A DNA stretch of 64,000 nucleotides from CAIKMD01 sp036501365 (GTDB lineage: Bacteria; Pseudomonadota; Alphaproteobacteria; ATCC43930; CGMCC-115725): assembly GCA_036501365.1 (NCBI GenBank), contig DASYAL010000060.1, positions 62,001 to 126,000 of the forward strand, in the 5' to 3' direction. Below are positions 42,465 to 50,726 of this stretch, in pieces (position 1 is the stretch's first letter; each line of letters opens with the position of its first letter). The translations under genes were made by a program, and so were the position numbers. The notes beneath the pieces are model-generated. The model did no database searches and was not told where the DNA came from. It was given only the letters and a program-made list of their open reading frames with translations.

Positions 42465-45400
42465 TCATTTGAACCTCTTGGTGAGATCAATGCCCATGAT
42501 TGTGATGTCCTCGACGTGGGGGTGCTTGTCCGCGATCGATTTCCAATGGTTCTGGACGGCTTGGACTAGTCCGTCGAAGTCGACAAGGTCAACCGAGGGC
42601 ATTTGCCACTGCTTGGCGGACGCAAGATTCACGAGGGCGAAAATCCCGCGTCCGGAGCGATTGTCCCGGAGGTAGTCGCCAGATAGCTGGTTTTCCAGTC
42701 GCTCGAGAAGTTTGGGCCCTGTCCATCTATCAGCGAGTTTGAGTTCGGCGGGTACGGGAGCGTCGAACCCGCCTCCGTGAAAACGCAGATCGGGACGCTT
42801 GTCGTCGGCGAATTCCTCTTCCTGAGTGATTGTATATCGACCGAGTGCCTTCTCGCGAAGTTCGTGCGCCAGGAAGTTCCGCATTTCTGGTTCTTCCTTC
42901 ACGCGAAGTAGAACCTTCGCAACGCTTTCATCTCCGTTCTCAAGGTCGTCTTTGAGGTCGAGAAGGCGCATGATTGCCAAGTCGGCGAGCTCGCGGTGGT
43001 TCGTCGGCGTGCGATCAAGATGTTCATGAAAGTCACGCACTTGCGCAGGTGACCAAGCCGCGCCGTCTGAATCTTGTTCCGCCTTGGTCTTGGCATAGGA
43101 GGCCAACCACGGTCGCGATTGCGCTTTTGGATGTTGCTTGGCGATTTCGTCCAGCGCAACGAAGGCTTCCTTGCCGGGAATTCGCTTTAGTTGATCCAAT
43201 AGAGCGTTGCGCGCATCCTGAGCGTTATCACGTGGGCCCGGGGAGTAAACGCCGCCTCCGGCACGATTGATGTCGTCATCTTCCCGAATGTACGCCTGTA
43301 TCAAAAGGAATAAGTCCTTTAGATGCTTGGGGGTGACGTAGGCTTGTCGAACACCGGTTGTCTCAGAGCGCCTGCCTGCGGAGAGCCGCGACACGAACGT
43401 CATGGCGAACTCTATCTGGTCCTTAGTGCTTGAGAGCGACGACAGATGGGACGTAACCGCAGGAATGGCGCGGTCCGGTTCAACGCCCACCCAAACCGCA
43501 TACCAGATAGCAGCAAGCTCGATGGACTTAGAGGATTTTGCTTTCTGCTCTGCCTGATGCGCCAGGTCGGGATCCGTGATCGATAAGGTGCCTTGAACAA
43601 TGGTCAGCAACTTGCCGAGGTTGAACGTGTTGGTGATGTCGTTCGTCTGAAGCAACCTCAGGAGAGCTGGCGCCAACCGTTCCCACGCCCATTGTGCCGA
43701 CCAGCTGACGTCACTCAACAGGTAGTGGGACTCTGTGTTGGGCTTTTCGGATGCCACTTCCTGTTTGATCTCACCGAGGAGGAATTCACCGACGATGTCG
43801 GGATGCGCTTCAAATAGCTTCGGGAACCATGGCGGAAAACCGTTGAGTTCATGAGCAGCGTAGCGGCACGCAAGAAGAATCTCGTCCTTAGATAGCTCCG
43901 CCGGCCAGTCAAGAGTCTCAGCCGCTTCGATGTCGAGACCTGCTAGCCCAAAGATGACGAATATCGGTGTGGAGTTGGACGGAGCTCCTTCGGAGCGGAG
44001 GACCGGTTGATATTTTCGCCAATAGCTCGTAACGCCCGCGCGATACGCTCGCGCAACGTCTTCCCCGTATTCTGGGATCAGTTCGCGCCAACGACCGACC
44101 GTCCATCGATTGGACCCTTTTGCCTTTTCGCGGAGACGCTCGTGCAGATACCACTGGGCGCGTGAGATATCTCTCGACTGTTTCAGTTGCGGAGCGCGAA
44201 CAAGCTCGATATGTGAGAGGATGAAAGCCTTCGATTTCGCGTGGGTGTCTCGTTCGCGCTTCTCACGAACCGCGGTACGTTTTCTCCACTTTTTCTCCTC
44301 GCGTTCGTGCTCGCTAACGGGCGGATTGAGAAGAAGCTCAAGGCGCTCCTCCAGCTCGCCATTACCCTTGGCGAGCACGCGAAGTCGATCTCGCCATATC
44401 GGCGGGCGGTTGCACTTGGCGTAGATGTCGAATGCGAGGGTTAGGGCAACAAGCCTATCGTCTTGATCCGGCAGCGTCCCGATGGACTCGGCCACATATT
44501 CGAAGTCATCGGCACCGAAGCCCCAGTGAGCGTTCAAAGCAGACGCCTGCCAAAAGCTGGTGAGACGCACACCATTGTTGGCGTAGGGAGCGGTCTGCCG
44601 GGCTTTCCGGACTTCATACCAGAACATCGCTCTGTTCAACTCCGGCCACTGAGGAACGAGATTGAGGAATTGTGCGTTTGTGTCGCGAAGGTCGTCGTCC
44701 CAATCGCGAACTGCTCCAAACTTGTGAAGGATGGTAAGCGTGTCATCTCCGAGAGCTTCCGGCCTCCGCTCACGCACGAGCCTTTCTGCAGCGACCGAGC
44801 CTGGTTTGATAAGCCAAGAGTTTTTCTTCGAGACCTCACAGAATCCAGGCTGGATAAAGGGTGGTTCTTCGAGCAACTGATTCAAGCCGTGAACTAGCGT
44901 AGGCACTATCTCGAGCGGAGCGGTTTTAACGAAGGTGACCGTCGTGTCGGTCAGCGAATCTGCACTATACCGTTTCTTTGCCTCGACCTTGGCTAGGGCA
45001 CCCAGAAGCCATGTCTCAGTCTCGGCTGATGGGGTCGAAGCCGCGACTATCTCACTGAGCCAGTCGCGCTTCAGTATCGAAGCCTCTTTGAGAAACGATT
45101 GACGCAAGTCTTCCAGATCGCTGTCTGTCGCGACCGCGTGAAGGGCGCGGATGGCAGAGATGCGCGTGTACTGGGGCGTGGAGGGAGCTACGGCTAGGGC
45201 CTTTGCTTCGTGTTTGAGCGATGTGAGCTGCCCAAGCCATACCATCCTTATAAGAAAGCTCACCAGTTCGGCATTGGAGACGTACTGGTTGAGGAGAGCA
45301 CGAATATTTTCTGCCAGATTGGGACTGGCGAACCGTTGAACGGCCGAATAGTCCAGCGCGCTACGACCGGACGTGCCGGCTGCCAGCTCCTCACAAACCT

Positions 45401-46796
45401 GGGTGAGGATCACCTTGCGCGTCACCAGCGGCAATGCGCTCGGGTCTCCCCCCTCGAAGAGGACCTCCGGCGCAACCCGTATAATTCGTTCGCGGATGCG
45501 TTCATCCAGGATGGCCAGCCAGGGCAGTACTGGCCGCATCGTGGGCACGATAACCTCGATGCCGTACTGGACGCGGAAAAGCAGAGCTTCGATTGCTCGC
45601 CTGGAGGCTGACCGCTCGAGCAGGCCAGCCAGCCATTCAGCAGCCAGAAACTCACGTACCGATCGATGGTGAAAGCGGACCGTGCCGTAGATCGCTTCGT
45701 CGAATATCGGGCGCGAGAGGAGTGTCAGTTGATCGTGGTCATTCCAGTCCGGAAGCACCGCGTGAACCGGAATGCCCTTATTGTTGTGAGAGCCATCGGG
45801 GACCTGAATGGTAGGCTCTCGCCCGAGGATCGACGTTGCAGCCAACAGGCGAGCGCCCTCTCTTGCCCGCGCTGCGGAGAGTGGATGGGCCTCGCGATGG
45901 TTTTGGTCGCGCTCCTCAAGACGACGCTGGACGCTGCTTTGCATCAGTTCCAGGCGCGTGCCGATACGGTGTTCCTTGGTCCAAAACTCGACGAGTTCCT
46001 CAAGGTCCTGCGGTCTGGTCGTAAAGGACTCTGCGTCAGCTCGCTCGATCTCCTCAAGGAAGGCCTTTGTGTCCGACACACCGCGGGCGCGGGCAAATGC
46101 CTCGATCTGCGAGGTGGACAGGTCATTGAGCGCGACAATTCGAAAGCCCGAGGAAGCCTCTTTCTCCTTCGAGTCCTCGGTACCGAGCGTTTCAAGACCG
46201 AAGTCATCGTCCAGATCGGTTTGCTTCGGGGGCTCTGGCGCACTAACTCGTGTCGTTTCGGGAGCGACCGGGAAGTGTTGTTCGCAGAGATCGAGGTCGG
46301 TCTTGGCGCGCCAGGCGCTCGTGCGACCGCTCAGTATTATGTGGACACGCGCGTTGGCTGCCTGGATGCGTCGTCCAAGCTTCCGTATAGCACGCTCGAA
46401 ATCTCCAGGGTTTCGCAGCCGCGCTTCGTCGACGGAATCCAGCAACAGCCACGCCTCGTCCGTTGACGCGAGCCAGTGCGTAAACTCTTCAAAGGCGCCA
46501 ACCTCGAACGCATCCTCGAAGTCGTCGGGAATATGCTCGAGGCGCAGGAAGAAAGCCTTCTTGCCTTTATCCCGAAGACCCTTTGCAGTCTGGCGAATCT
46601 CCTCGGTCTTTCCCGTGCCGGCTTCAGATAATAAGACCGTGCGATAGCCCTTGAGCAACTCGTCCCAGCAGAGCTGCGGGCCGGTAAAGAATGCTTGGTT
46701 CAAGTCAAAAGAGTCATTTTCACGAGCGTGCTTGGCAAGCTCGTGAAATGTGCGTCCTAGCTGGACGAAACCATCTGACCTCTGATCATTAGTCAT
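42465..46796 (-). CDS. Giant STAND/NACHT-type NTPase with C-terminal PD-(D/E)xK-like domain
   Basis: 1443 aa, single gene. After about 50 N-terminal residues comes a P-loop (SEAGTGKT, Lys63), Walker B LLLDSVDE (Asp120, Glu124), a sensor segment IILSGRTSAWR (153-163), RPQDLEELVEFW (261-272) and the NACHT-type winged-helix signature RFHHRSVREFLAAEWL (374-389). Residues 400-1300 are helical, probably a repeat sensor. The C-terminus has RPDLRF...VPAELKLADRW (Asp1336, Glu1351, Lys1353), a PD-(D/E)xK nuclease-like pattern. Codon use is visibly less GC-rich than in neighbours, indicating transfer. By analogy with Avs/NLR-like STAND proteins, an abortive anti-phage effector is inferred. The ATPase-first, nuclease-last order is unusual. 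Confidence 0.75.
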   Translation of the reverse strand: MTNDQRSDGFVQLGRTFHELAKHARENDSFDLNQAFFTGPQLCWDELLKGYRTVLLSEAGTGKTEEIRQTAKGLRDKGKKAFFLRLEHIPDDFEDAFEVGAFEEFTHWLASTDEAWLLLDSVDEARLRNPGDFERAIRKLGRRIQAANARVHIILSGRTSAWRAKTDLDLCEQHFPVAPETTRVSAPEPPKQTDLDDDFGLETLGTEDSKEKEASSGFRIVALNDLSTSQIEAFARARGVSDTKAFLEEIERADAESFTTRPQDLEELVEFWTKEHRIGTRLELMQSSVQRRLEERDQNHREAHPLSAARAREGARLLAATSILGREPTIQVPDGSHNNKGIPVHAVLPDWNDHDQLTLLSRPIFDEAIYGTVRFHHRSVREFLAAEWLAGLLERSASRRAIEALLFRVQYGIEVIVPTMRPVLPWLAILDERIRERIIRVAPEVLFEGGDPSALPLVTRKVILTQVCEELAAGTSGRSALDYSAVQRFASPNLAENIRALLNQYVSNAELVSFLIRMVWLGQLTSLKHEAKALAVAPSTPQYTRISAIRALHAVATDSDLEDLRQSFLKEASILKRDWLSEIVAASTPSAETETWLLGALAKVEAKKRYSADSLTDTTVTFVKTAPLEIVPTLVHGLNQLLEEPPFIQPGFCEVSKKNSWLIKPGSVAAERLVRERRPEALGDDTLTILHKFGAVRDWDDDLRDTNAQFLNLVPQWPELNRAMFWYEVRKARQTAPYANNGVRLTSFWQASALNAHWGFGADDFEYVAESIGTLPDQDDRLVALTLAFDIYAKCNRPPIWRDRLRVLAKGNGELEERLELLLNPPVSEHEREEKKWRKRTAVREKRERDTHAKSKAFILSHIELVRAPQLKQSRDISRAQWYLHERLREKAKGSNRWTVGRWRELIPEYGEDVARAYRAGVTSYWRKYQPVLRSEGAPSNSTPIFVIFGLAGLDIEAAETLDWPAELSKDEILLACRYAAHELNGFPPWFPKLFEAHPDIVGEFLLGEIKQEVASEKPNTESHYLLSDVSWSAQWAWERLAPALLRLLQTNDITNTFNLGKLLTIVQGTLSITDPDLAHQAEQKAKSSKSIELAAIWYAVWVGVEPDRAIPAVTSHLSSLSSTKDQIEFAMTFVSRLSAGRRSETTGVRQAYVTPKHLKDLFLLIQAYIREDDDINRAGGGVYSPGPRDNAQDARNALLDQLKRIPGKEAFVALDEIAKQHPKAQSRPWLASYAKTKAEQDSDGAAWSPAQVRDFHEHLDRTPTNHRELADLAIMRLLDLKDDLENGDESVAKVLLRVKEEPEMRNFLAHELREKALGRYTITQEEEFADDKRPDLRFHGGGFDAPVPAELKLADRWTGPKLLERLENQLSGDYLRDNRSGRGIFALVNLASAKQWQMPSVDLVDFDGLVQAVQNHWKSIADKHPHVEDITIMGIDLTKRFK

Positions 46797-46900
46797 GCGG
46801 GCAACTCTATCAAAGTCGCGGGATAAGCAAAGAGAGGTGCAGGTTAGGACCGCAAGCGCCCAATCACGTATGGACTAAACTCGTCTCAACCTTACTAAGG

Positions 46901-46929
46901 GCGGGGGGTAAGGAAGCGGGGGTAAGGAA
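46901..46929. repeat. Short tandem repeat upstream of the STAND gene
   Basis: Two units of GCGGGGG(G)TAAGGAA in tandem at 46901-46915 and 46916-46929, in the 268-bp gap between the STAND gene and the isochorismatase gene. A CCTTAC (46891-46896) upstream can pair with GTAAGG of the first unit. No role is known. Confidence 0.5.
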
Positions 46930-46974
46930 ATTGAATGGGAGGCAATCCTGCCATTGCGACAACGTACGTTCCCT

Positions 46975-47000
46975 GCGCAGCGATCGGCGGGTGAGGGGGC
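46975..47000. repeat. Partial copy of an intergenic repeat (also at 48708)
   Basis: 26 bp here and 25 bp at 48708-48732 share GCGCAGCG, TCGG and GGGTGAGGGGGC with two small differences. Each lies within about 90 bp upstream of a plus-strand gene. Probably remnants of the same dispersed palindromic family. Confidence 0.5.
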
Positions 47001-47064
47001 TCATTCGACACCGTTGAATAATCGACTAGGATTGTGCCAGCCGCTCAGCGACGGAGAAGTTGTC

Positions 47065-47805
47065 ATGGCCGAGCCGATCTGGAACAAATACCTCACCGCG
47101 CGCGACAAGGAATTCTTCGCGCTCAAAGGCTTCGGCGCCAAGGCCGGCTTCGGCAAGCGGCCGGCGCTGCTCATCATCGACGTCAACTACGCCTTCTGCG
47201 GCGACAAACGCGAGCCGATCATGGAATCGGTGAAGCGCTGGCCGACCTCGTGCGGCGAGGAGGCGTGGGACGCGCTGCCGGTACTGGCGCGCGTCATCGA
47301 GACGGCGCGCGCGCAGGGCGTGCCGGTGCTCTACACCACCGGCATCGGCCGCGAGGACAAATGGGACATGGGAAGCTGGCGCTGGAAGAATTCGCGCACC
47401 GGCGAGGTGCCCGCGACGCGCCAGAGCAATCACGACGGCAACGAGATCATGCCGCAGATCGCGCCCGGCCCGCGCGACCTCGTGGTGCCGAAGCAGAAGC
47501 CCTCGGGCTTCCACGGCACCAATATGCTCAGCTATCTGACAATGCTCGGCTGCGACAGCGTCATCGTCTGCGGCACCACCACCAGCGGCTGCGTGCGCGG
47601 CACGGTGATCGACAGCTTCAGCTATAATTTCCGCACGGCGGTGATCGAGGACGGCTGTTTCGACCGCTCCGAGGCGAGCCACGCGATCAATCTCTTCGAC
47701 ATGCATGCGAAATACGCGGATGTCGTCGGCAGCGCGGAGGTGATCGCGTTCCTCAAATCGCTGCCGCTCAACCAGTACAATCTGCCGCCCGGCACGCCGC
47801 GCTAA
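47065..47805 (+). CDS. Isochorismatase-family hydrolase (N-carbamoylsarcosine amidase-like)
   Basis: Cysteine hydrolase, 246 aa. The start at MAEPIWNKYL has GGAG 8 nt upstream; an upstream in-frame ATG lacks support. The catalytic triad is readable as Asp39 (LLIIDVNYAF), a Lys at 143 or 145 (VVPKQKPSGF) and Cys176 (CGTTTSGCVRGT). These features, including the cis-peptide region before the Cys, match N-carbamoylsarcosine amidase and related amidases; the true substrate is unknown. It stands alone between the STAND gene and a candidate ncRNA. Confidence 0.85.
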   Translation: MAEPIWNKYLTARDKEFFALKGFGAKAGFGKRPALLIIDVNYAFCGDKREPIMESVKRWPTSCGEEAWDALPVLARVIETARAQGVPVLYTTGIGREDKWDMGSWRWKNSRTGEVPATRQSNHDGNEIMPQIAPGPRDLVVPKQKPSGFHGTNMLSYLTMLGCDSVIVCGTTTSGCVRGTVIDSFSYNFRTAVIEDGCFDRSEASHAINLFDMHAKYADVVGSAEVIAFLKSLPLNQYNLPPGTPR

Positions 47806-47815
47806 GCGCAGCACA

Positions 47816-47842
47816 GGCTCGCATCGAATTCAGATGCGAGCC
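47816..47842 (+). terminator. Hairpin after the isochorismatase gene
   Basis: Perfect 10-bp stem (47816-47825 with 47833-47842) and 7-nt loop GAATTCA, 10 bp after the stop codon. No U-run follows, so it may need Rho or serve as a 3'-end protector. Confidence 0.5.
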
Positions 47843-47860
47843 GTCGTGCGAAGCGGAACT

Positions 47861-48013
47861 AAAAGCAAAAGAGGTGGCGGCGCGCCCGTGAAGAGCGCGC
47901 CGCCGGCCCATCCCCCCCGGGCGTCGCTGCATAAGGCAACGAGCGCCGGCATGGGCCAGCCCCCGACCATCCGAAACGGAGTTAACGCCGGGATCAGACG
48001 GCACGCCTTGATC
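47861..48013 (-). ncRNA. Candidate structured small RNA (minus strand)
   Basis: Read on the minus strand, three hairpins follow one another. (1) 48013-47992 has 9 pairs with one bulge. (2) A long stem has outer arms 47951-47960 with 47902-47911 and inner arms 47936-47947 with 47920-47930. (3) A perfect 10-bp GC hairpin lies at 47895-47904 with 47876-47885. It is followed by ACCTCTTTTGCTTTT, like an intrinsic terminator. Hairpin 1 and both arms of stem 2 each contain one pair that is G-U on the minus strand but A-C on the plus strand, which favours a minus-strand RNA. The stem-2 outer arm overlaps the terminator arm by 3 nt. Not recognised as 6S, SRP, tmRNA or RNase P. No clear promoter. Confidence 0.4.
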
Positions 48014-48110
48014 CAGCGCAAACTTGGCCGCAATTTTCGCCGCCGCGCTTCTCCCTCACGCGCGCCTCGGCTATGGTCGCGGTGTTGTTGTCAGCTGTGC
48101 GGGTCGCGTC

Positions 48111-48668
48111 ATGCCAAGAACAATCCAATTCCTCGCTCTCGCGGCCGCCCTCATCCTCAGCCTGGGAGGTTCCGTGAGCGCCGCCGATCTCGAAAACACC
48201 CTTTACCTCGACGTGCCCAAGGGCCGCGTCGTCATCGAATTGCGTCCCGATCTCGCGCCCGTGACCGTCGCGCGCATCAAGGAGCTGACGCGGCAAGGCT
48301 TCTATAACGGCCTCGCCTTCCACCGCGTCATCGACGGCTTCATGGCCCAGACCGGCGATCCGCTCGGCAACGGTACCGGCGGCTCGGGCAAGAATCTCAA
48401 GGCCGAGTTCAGCAGCGCGCATTTCGTCCGCGGCACGGTCGGCATGGCGCGCGCCAACAGTCCCGACAGCGCCGACAGCCAGTTCTTCATCTGCTTCGAG
48501 CCGGCGCCGTTCCTCGACGGCAAGTACACCATCTTCGGCCAAGTCGCCTCGGGCATGGAATTCGTCGACGCGATCAAGCGCGGCGAGGGCCAGAGCGGCA
48601 CGGTGACCAACCCCGACCACATCGTCAAAATGCAGGTCGCGGCCGACGCCGAAAAGGCGGGTCACTGA
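48111..48668 (+). CDS. Periplasmic peptidyl-prolyl cis-trans isomerase (cyclophilin type)
   Basis: 185 aa with a signal peptide (MPRTIQFLALAAALILSLGGSVSA). Cyclophilin core: GFYNGLAFHRVIDGFMAQTGDP with the catalytic Arg, GTGGSGKNLKAEF, and SPDSADSQFFICFEPAPFLDGKYTIFGQV. An in-frame ATG 87 bp upstream would bury the signal peptide and is rejected. It probably assists folding in the periplasm. Confidence 0.93.
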   Translation: MPRTIQFLALAAALILSLGGSVSAADLENTLYLDVPKGRVVIELRPDLAPVTVARIKELTRQGFYNGLAFHRVIDGFMAQTGDPLGNGTGGSGKNLKAEFSSAHFVRGTVGMARANSPDSADSQFFICFEPAPFLDGKYTIFGQVASGMEFVDAIKRGEGQSGTVTNPDHIVKMQVAADAEKAGH

Positions 48669-48690
48669 TCGTTCGTCATTCGATGATCCG

Positions 48691-48732
48691 CCCCTTCACC
48701 CGCCCACGCGCAGCGTCGGAGGGTGAGGGGGC
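48691..48732. repeat. REP-like hairpin upstream of ampG
   Basis: CCCTTCACCC pairs with GGGTGAGGGG around a 20-nt centre. It contains the 25-bp block also found at 46975-47000. It lies between the cyclophilin and AmpG-like genes and probably belongs to a dispersed palindromic family. Confidence 0.5.
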
Positions 48733-48747
48733 AGTCTTCCGGTGCCT

Positions 48748-50022
48748 ATGACCTCCTGGCTCGGCTCGCTGCGCATCTATCGCGATCCGCGGATCGTCGC
48801 GATCCTCTTCATGGGCTTCGCGAGCGGCCTGCCGCTGGCACTGACCGGCGCGACGCTGTCGATCTGGCTGAAGCAATCCGGGATCACGCTGACCGCGATC
48901 GGGCTCTTCGCGCCGGTCGGGCTCTCCTACAATCTCAAATTCCTCTGGGCGCCGGCGATGGACCGGGTGAGGCTGCCGGTGCTCACGCGCCGCTTCGGCC
49001 GCCGCCGCGGCTGGGCGTTGCTGATCCAGTTCCTGCTGGCGCTGGCGATCCTCGCGCTCGGCGCCGCCGATCCGTCGCGCGATCTTTTCCGTGTCGCGGT
49101 CTGCGCGGTGATCGTCGCCTTCCTCTCGGCCAGCCAGGACATCGTCATCGACGCCTATCGCGTCGACCTGCTCGACAAGGACGAGCAAGGCGCGGGCGCG
49201 GCGGCGACCCAGATCGGCTATCGCATCGGCATGCTCGCTTCGGGCGCCGGGGCGCTTTACCTCGCGCAATATCTCTCCTGGTCCGCCGCCTATACGGTGA
49301 TGGCGGCGCTGATTCTCGCCAGCATGATCGTCATCCTCGCGACCCGCGAGCCGCGGCCGGGTGCGGCGGCGGTGGCGGGCCCGTGGCTGAGGAATACGGT
49401 GATCGCGCCTTTCGCCGATTTCATGCGGCGGCGGCAATGGCTGCTGATCCTGATCTTCGTCGTGCTCTACAAGTTCGGCGACGCGCTCGCCGGCGTGATG
49501 GCGAACCCGTTCTATGTCGTGCTCGGCTTCTCCAACGTCGAGATCGCCAGCGTCGCGAAAGTATTCGGTGTCGGCGCCAGCATCGCCGGCGTGATCCTCG
49601 GCGGGATCGCGGTCTATCGCTGGGGGCTGATGCGCGCGCTGCTCGCCTGCGGCGCGCTGCAGATGGCCTCGAACCTCATGTATATCGCGCAGCTCTGGGC
49701 CGGGCACGACGTCACGATGCTCGCGGTCACGATCGCGACCGAGAACGTCACCGGCGGCATGGCCTCGGCGGCCTTCGTCGCCTATCTCTCGAGTCTCTGC
49801 AGCCCGGCTTTCACCGCCACGCAATACGCGCTGCTCTCGGCGCTGGCCGCGACCGCGCGCACGACCCTCGCTGCCTCGGGCGGCTTCTTCGCCGACCATC
49901 TCGGCTGGGGTCCGTTCTTCATGCTCTCGACCGCGGCCTGCCTGCCGGGCCTCGCGCTGCTGCTCTATCTGATGTATTCAGCCGATACGCATCAGCCGCA
50001 GGCGGTTGCGGTTGAGCCATAG
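48748..50022 (+). CDS. AmpG-like muropeptide MFS permease
   Basis: 424 aa, about twelve membrane helices. The sequence WLGSLRIYRDPRIVAILFMGFASGLPLALTGATLSIWLKQSGI and SQDIVIDAYRVDLLDKDEQGAGAA match AmpG, which imports anhydro-muropeptides for cell-wall recycling and beta-lactamase induction. A GTG two codons upstream (48742) is an alternative start. The last 45 bp overlap, tail to tail, the YgjP-like protease gene. No ampD, nagZ or ampR is adjacent. Confidence 0.88.
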   Translation: MTSWLGSLRIYRDPRIVAILFMGFASGLPLALTGATLSIWLKQSGITLTAIGLFAPVGLSYNLKFLWAPAMDRVRLPVLTRRFGRRRGWALLIQFLLALAILALGAADPSRDLFRVAVCAVIVAFLSASQDIVIDAYRVDLLDKDEQGAGAAATQIGYRIGMLASGAGALYLAQYLSWSAAYTVMAALILASMIVILATREPRPGAAAVAGPWLRNTVIAPFADFMRRRQWLLILIFVVLYKFGDALAGVMANPFYVVLGFSNVEIASVAKVFGVGASIAGVILGGIAVYRWGLMRALLACGALQMASNLMYIAQLWAGHDVTMLAVTIATENVTGGMASAAFVAYLSSLCSPAFTATQYALLSALAATARTTLAASGGFFADHLGWGPFFMLSTAACLPGLALLLYLMYSADTHQPQAVAVEP

Positions 50023-50694
50023 CCGCTCGGCCTTCGCGCCCGGGTGAAGCTTCTCGACCAGGCGCCAGAAACGCGCGCCGTGATTCATCTCGATAAGATG
50101 CGCGATCTCATGCGCGACAACGTAGTCGATGACCGCCTCGGGCGCGAAGATGAGCCGCCACGAGAAGGAAAGATTGCCGCCGCGCGCGCAGCTGCCCCAG
50201 CGACTCACCGTGTCGCGCACGGTGACGCGCTTCACCGTCTGGCCGATCGACGCGGCGTGCGCCGCGGCGCGTGCGCCGAGCTCGCGCTTGGCGTAAGCGC
50301 GCAGGAAATCCTTGAGACGCCGCGCGAGGAAAGCGGGATCGCCGGCGACGCAGATCGCGCCGTCCTCGATCCAGGCCGCGCCGCGGCCGTGTCCGTTGCC
50401 CATGGCGCGGACACGATGCGGCACATCCATCACCGGCACCACGGCGCCGTCGGCAAACGGGATGCGCGCCGGCAGCTTCGCCAGCCGGGCATCGATCCAG
50501 CCGCGACTCGCTTCCAGGAAGCGCAGCGCCTCGGCGTGCGAGCCGCGCCGCGGCAGCACCATCTCGATCGCATCGCCGGTCGCATCGATGCGCAGCGCGA
50601 TGCGCCGCGCCCGCGGATGCGCACGCACGCGCAACGGCACTGCCACGCCGTCGTAGAGCAGCGCGGCCGGAAAAGCGGACAGCGAATCGGGCAT
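49978..50694 (-). CDS. YgjP-like (M48/DUF45) metal-dependent protease
   Basis: 238 aa from MPDSLSAFPAALL; an ATG 36 bp upstream would begin inside the 32-bp gap to cobB and is less likely. It has the zinc motif VVAHEIAHLIEMNHGARFW (HExxH plus the third ligand region) and the preceding RDTVSRWGSCARGGNLSFSWRLIFAP, both DUF45 hallmarks. Function unknown. Its 3' end overlaps the ampG-like gene by 45 bp on the opposite strand. Confidence 0.88.
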   Translation of the reverse strand: MPDSLSAFPAALLYDGVAVPLRVRAHPRARRIALRIDATGDAIEMVLPRRGSHAEALRFLEASRGWIDARLAKLPARIPFADGAVVPVMDVPHRVRAMGNGHGRGAAWIEDGAICVAGDPAFLARRLKDFLRAYAKRELGARAAAHAASIGQTVKRVTVRDTVSRWGSCARGGNLSFSWRLIFAPEAVIDYVVAHEIAHLIEMNHGARFWRLVEKLHPGAKAERLWLNRNRLRLMRIG

Positions 50695-50726
50695 ATACCC
50701 GAGACTACCTAAACCTGCTTTCGGGT

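Larger units (their letters stand above)
47806..48110. other. 305-bp intergenic region with several hairpins
   Basis: No protein-coding gene on the plus strand is convincing here. The left part holds a terminator-like hairpin (47816-47842). The middle, on the minus strand, holds a candidate structured RNA. The right 90 bp are upstream of the cyclophilin gene and show no clear promoter. Confidence 0.5.

Noticed and set aside
47861..48013. Identification of the structured RNA as 6S, SRP or RNase P RNA
   Set aside because: The conserved blocks of those RNAs that I know are not present, and the genomic context does not match.
47830..48033. 67-codon minus-strand ORF at the candidate ncRNA
   Set aside because: No ribosome binding site or family resemblance, and the region is better explained by RNA hairpins and a terminator.
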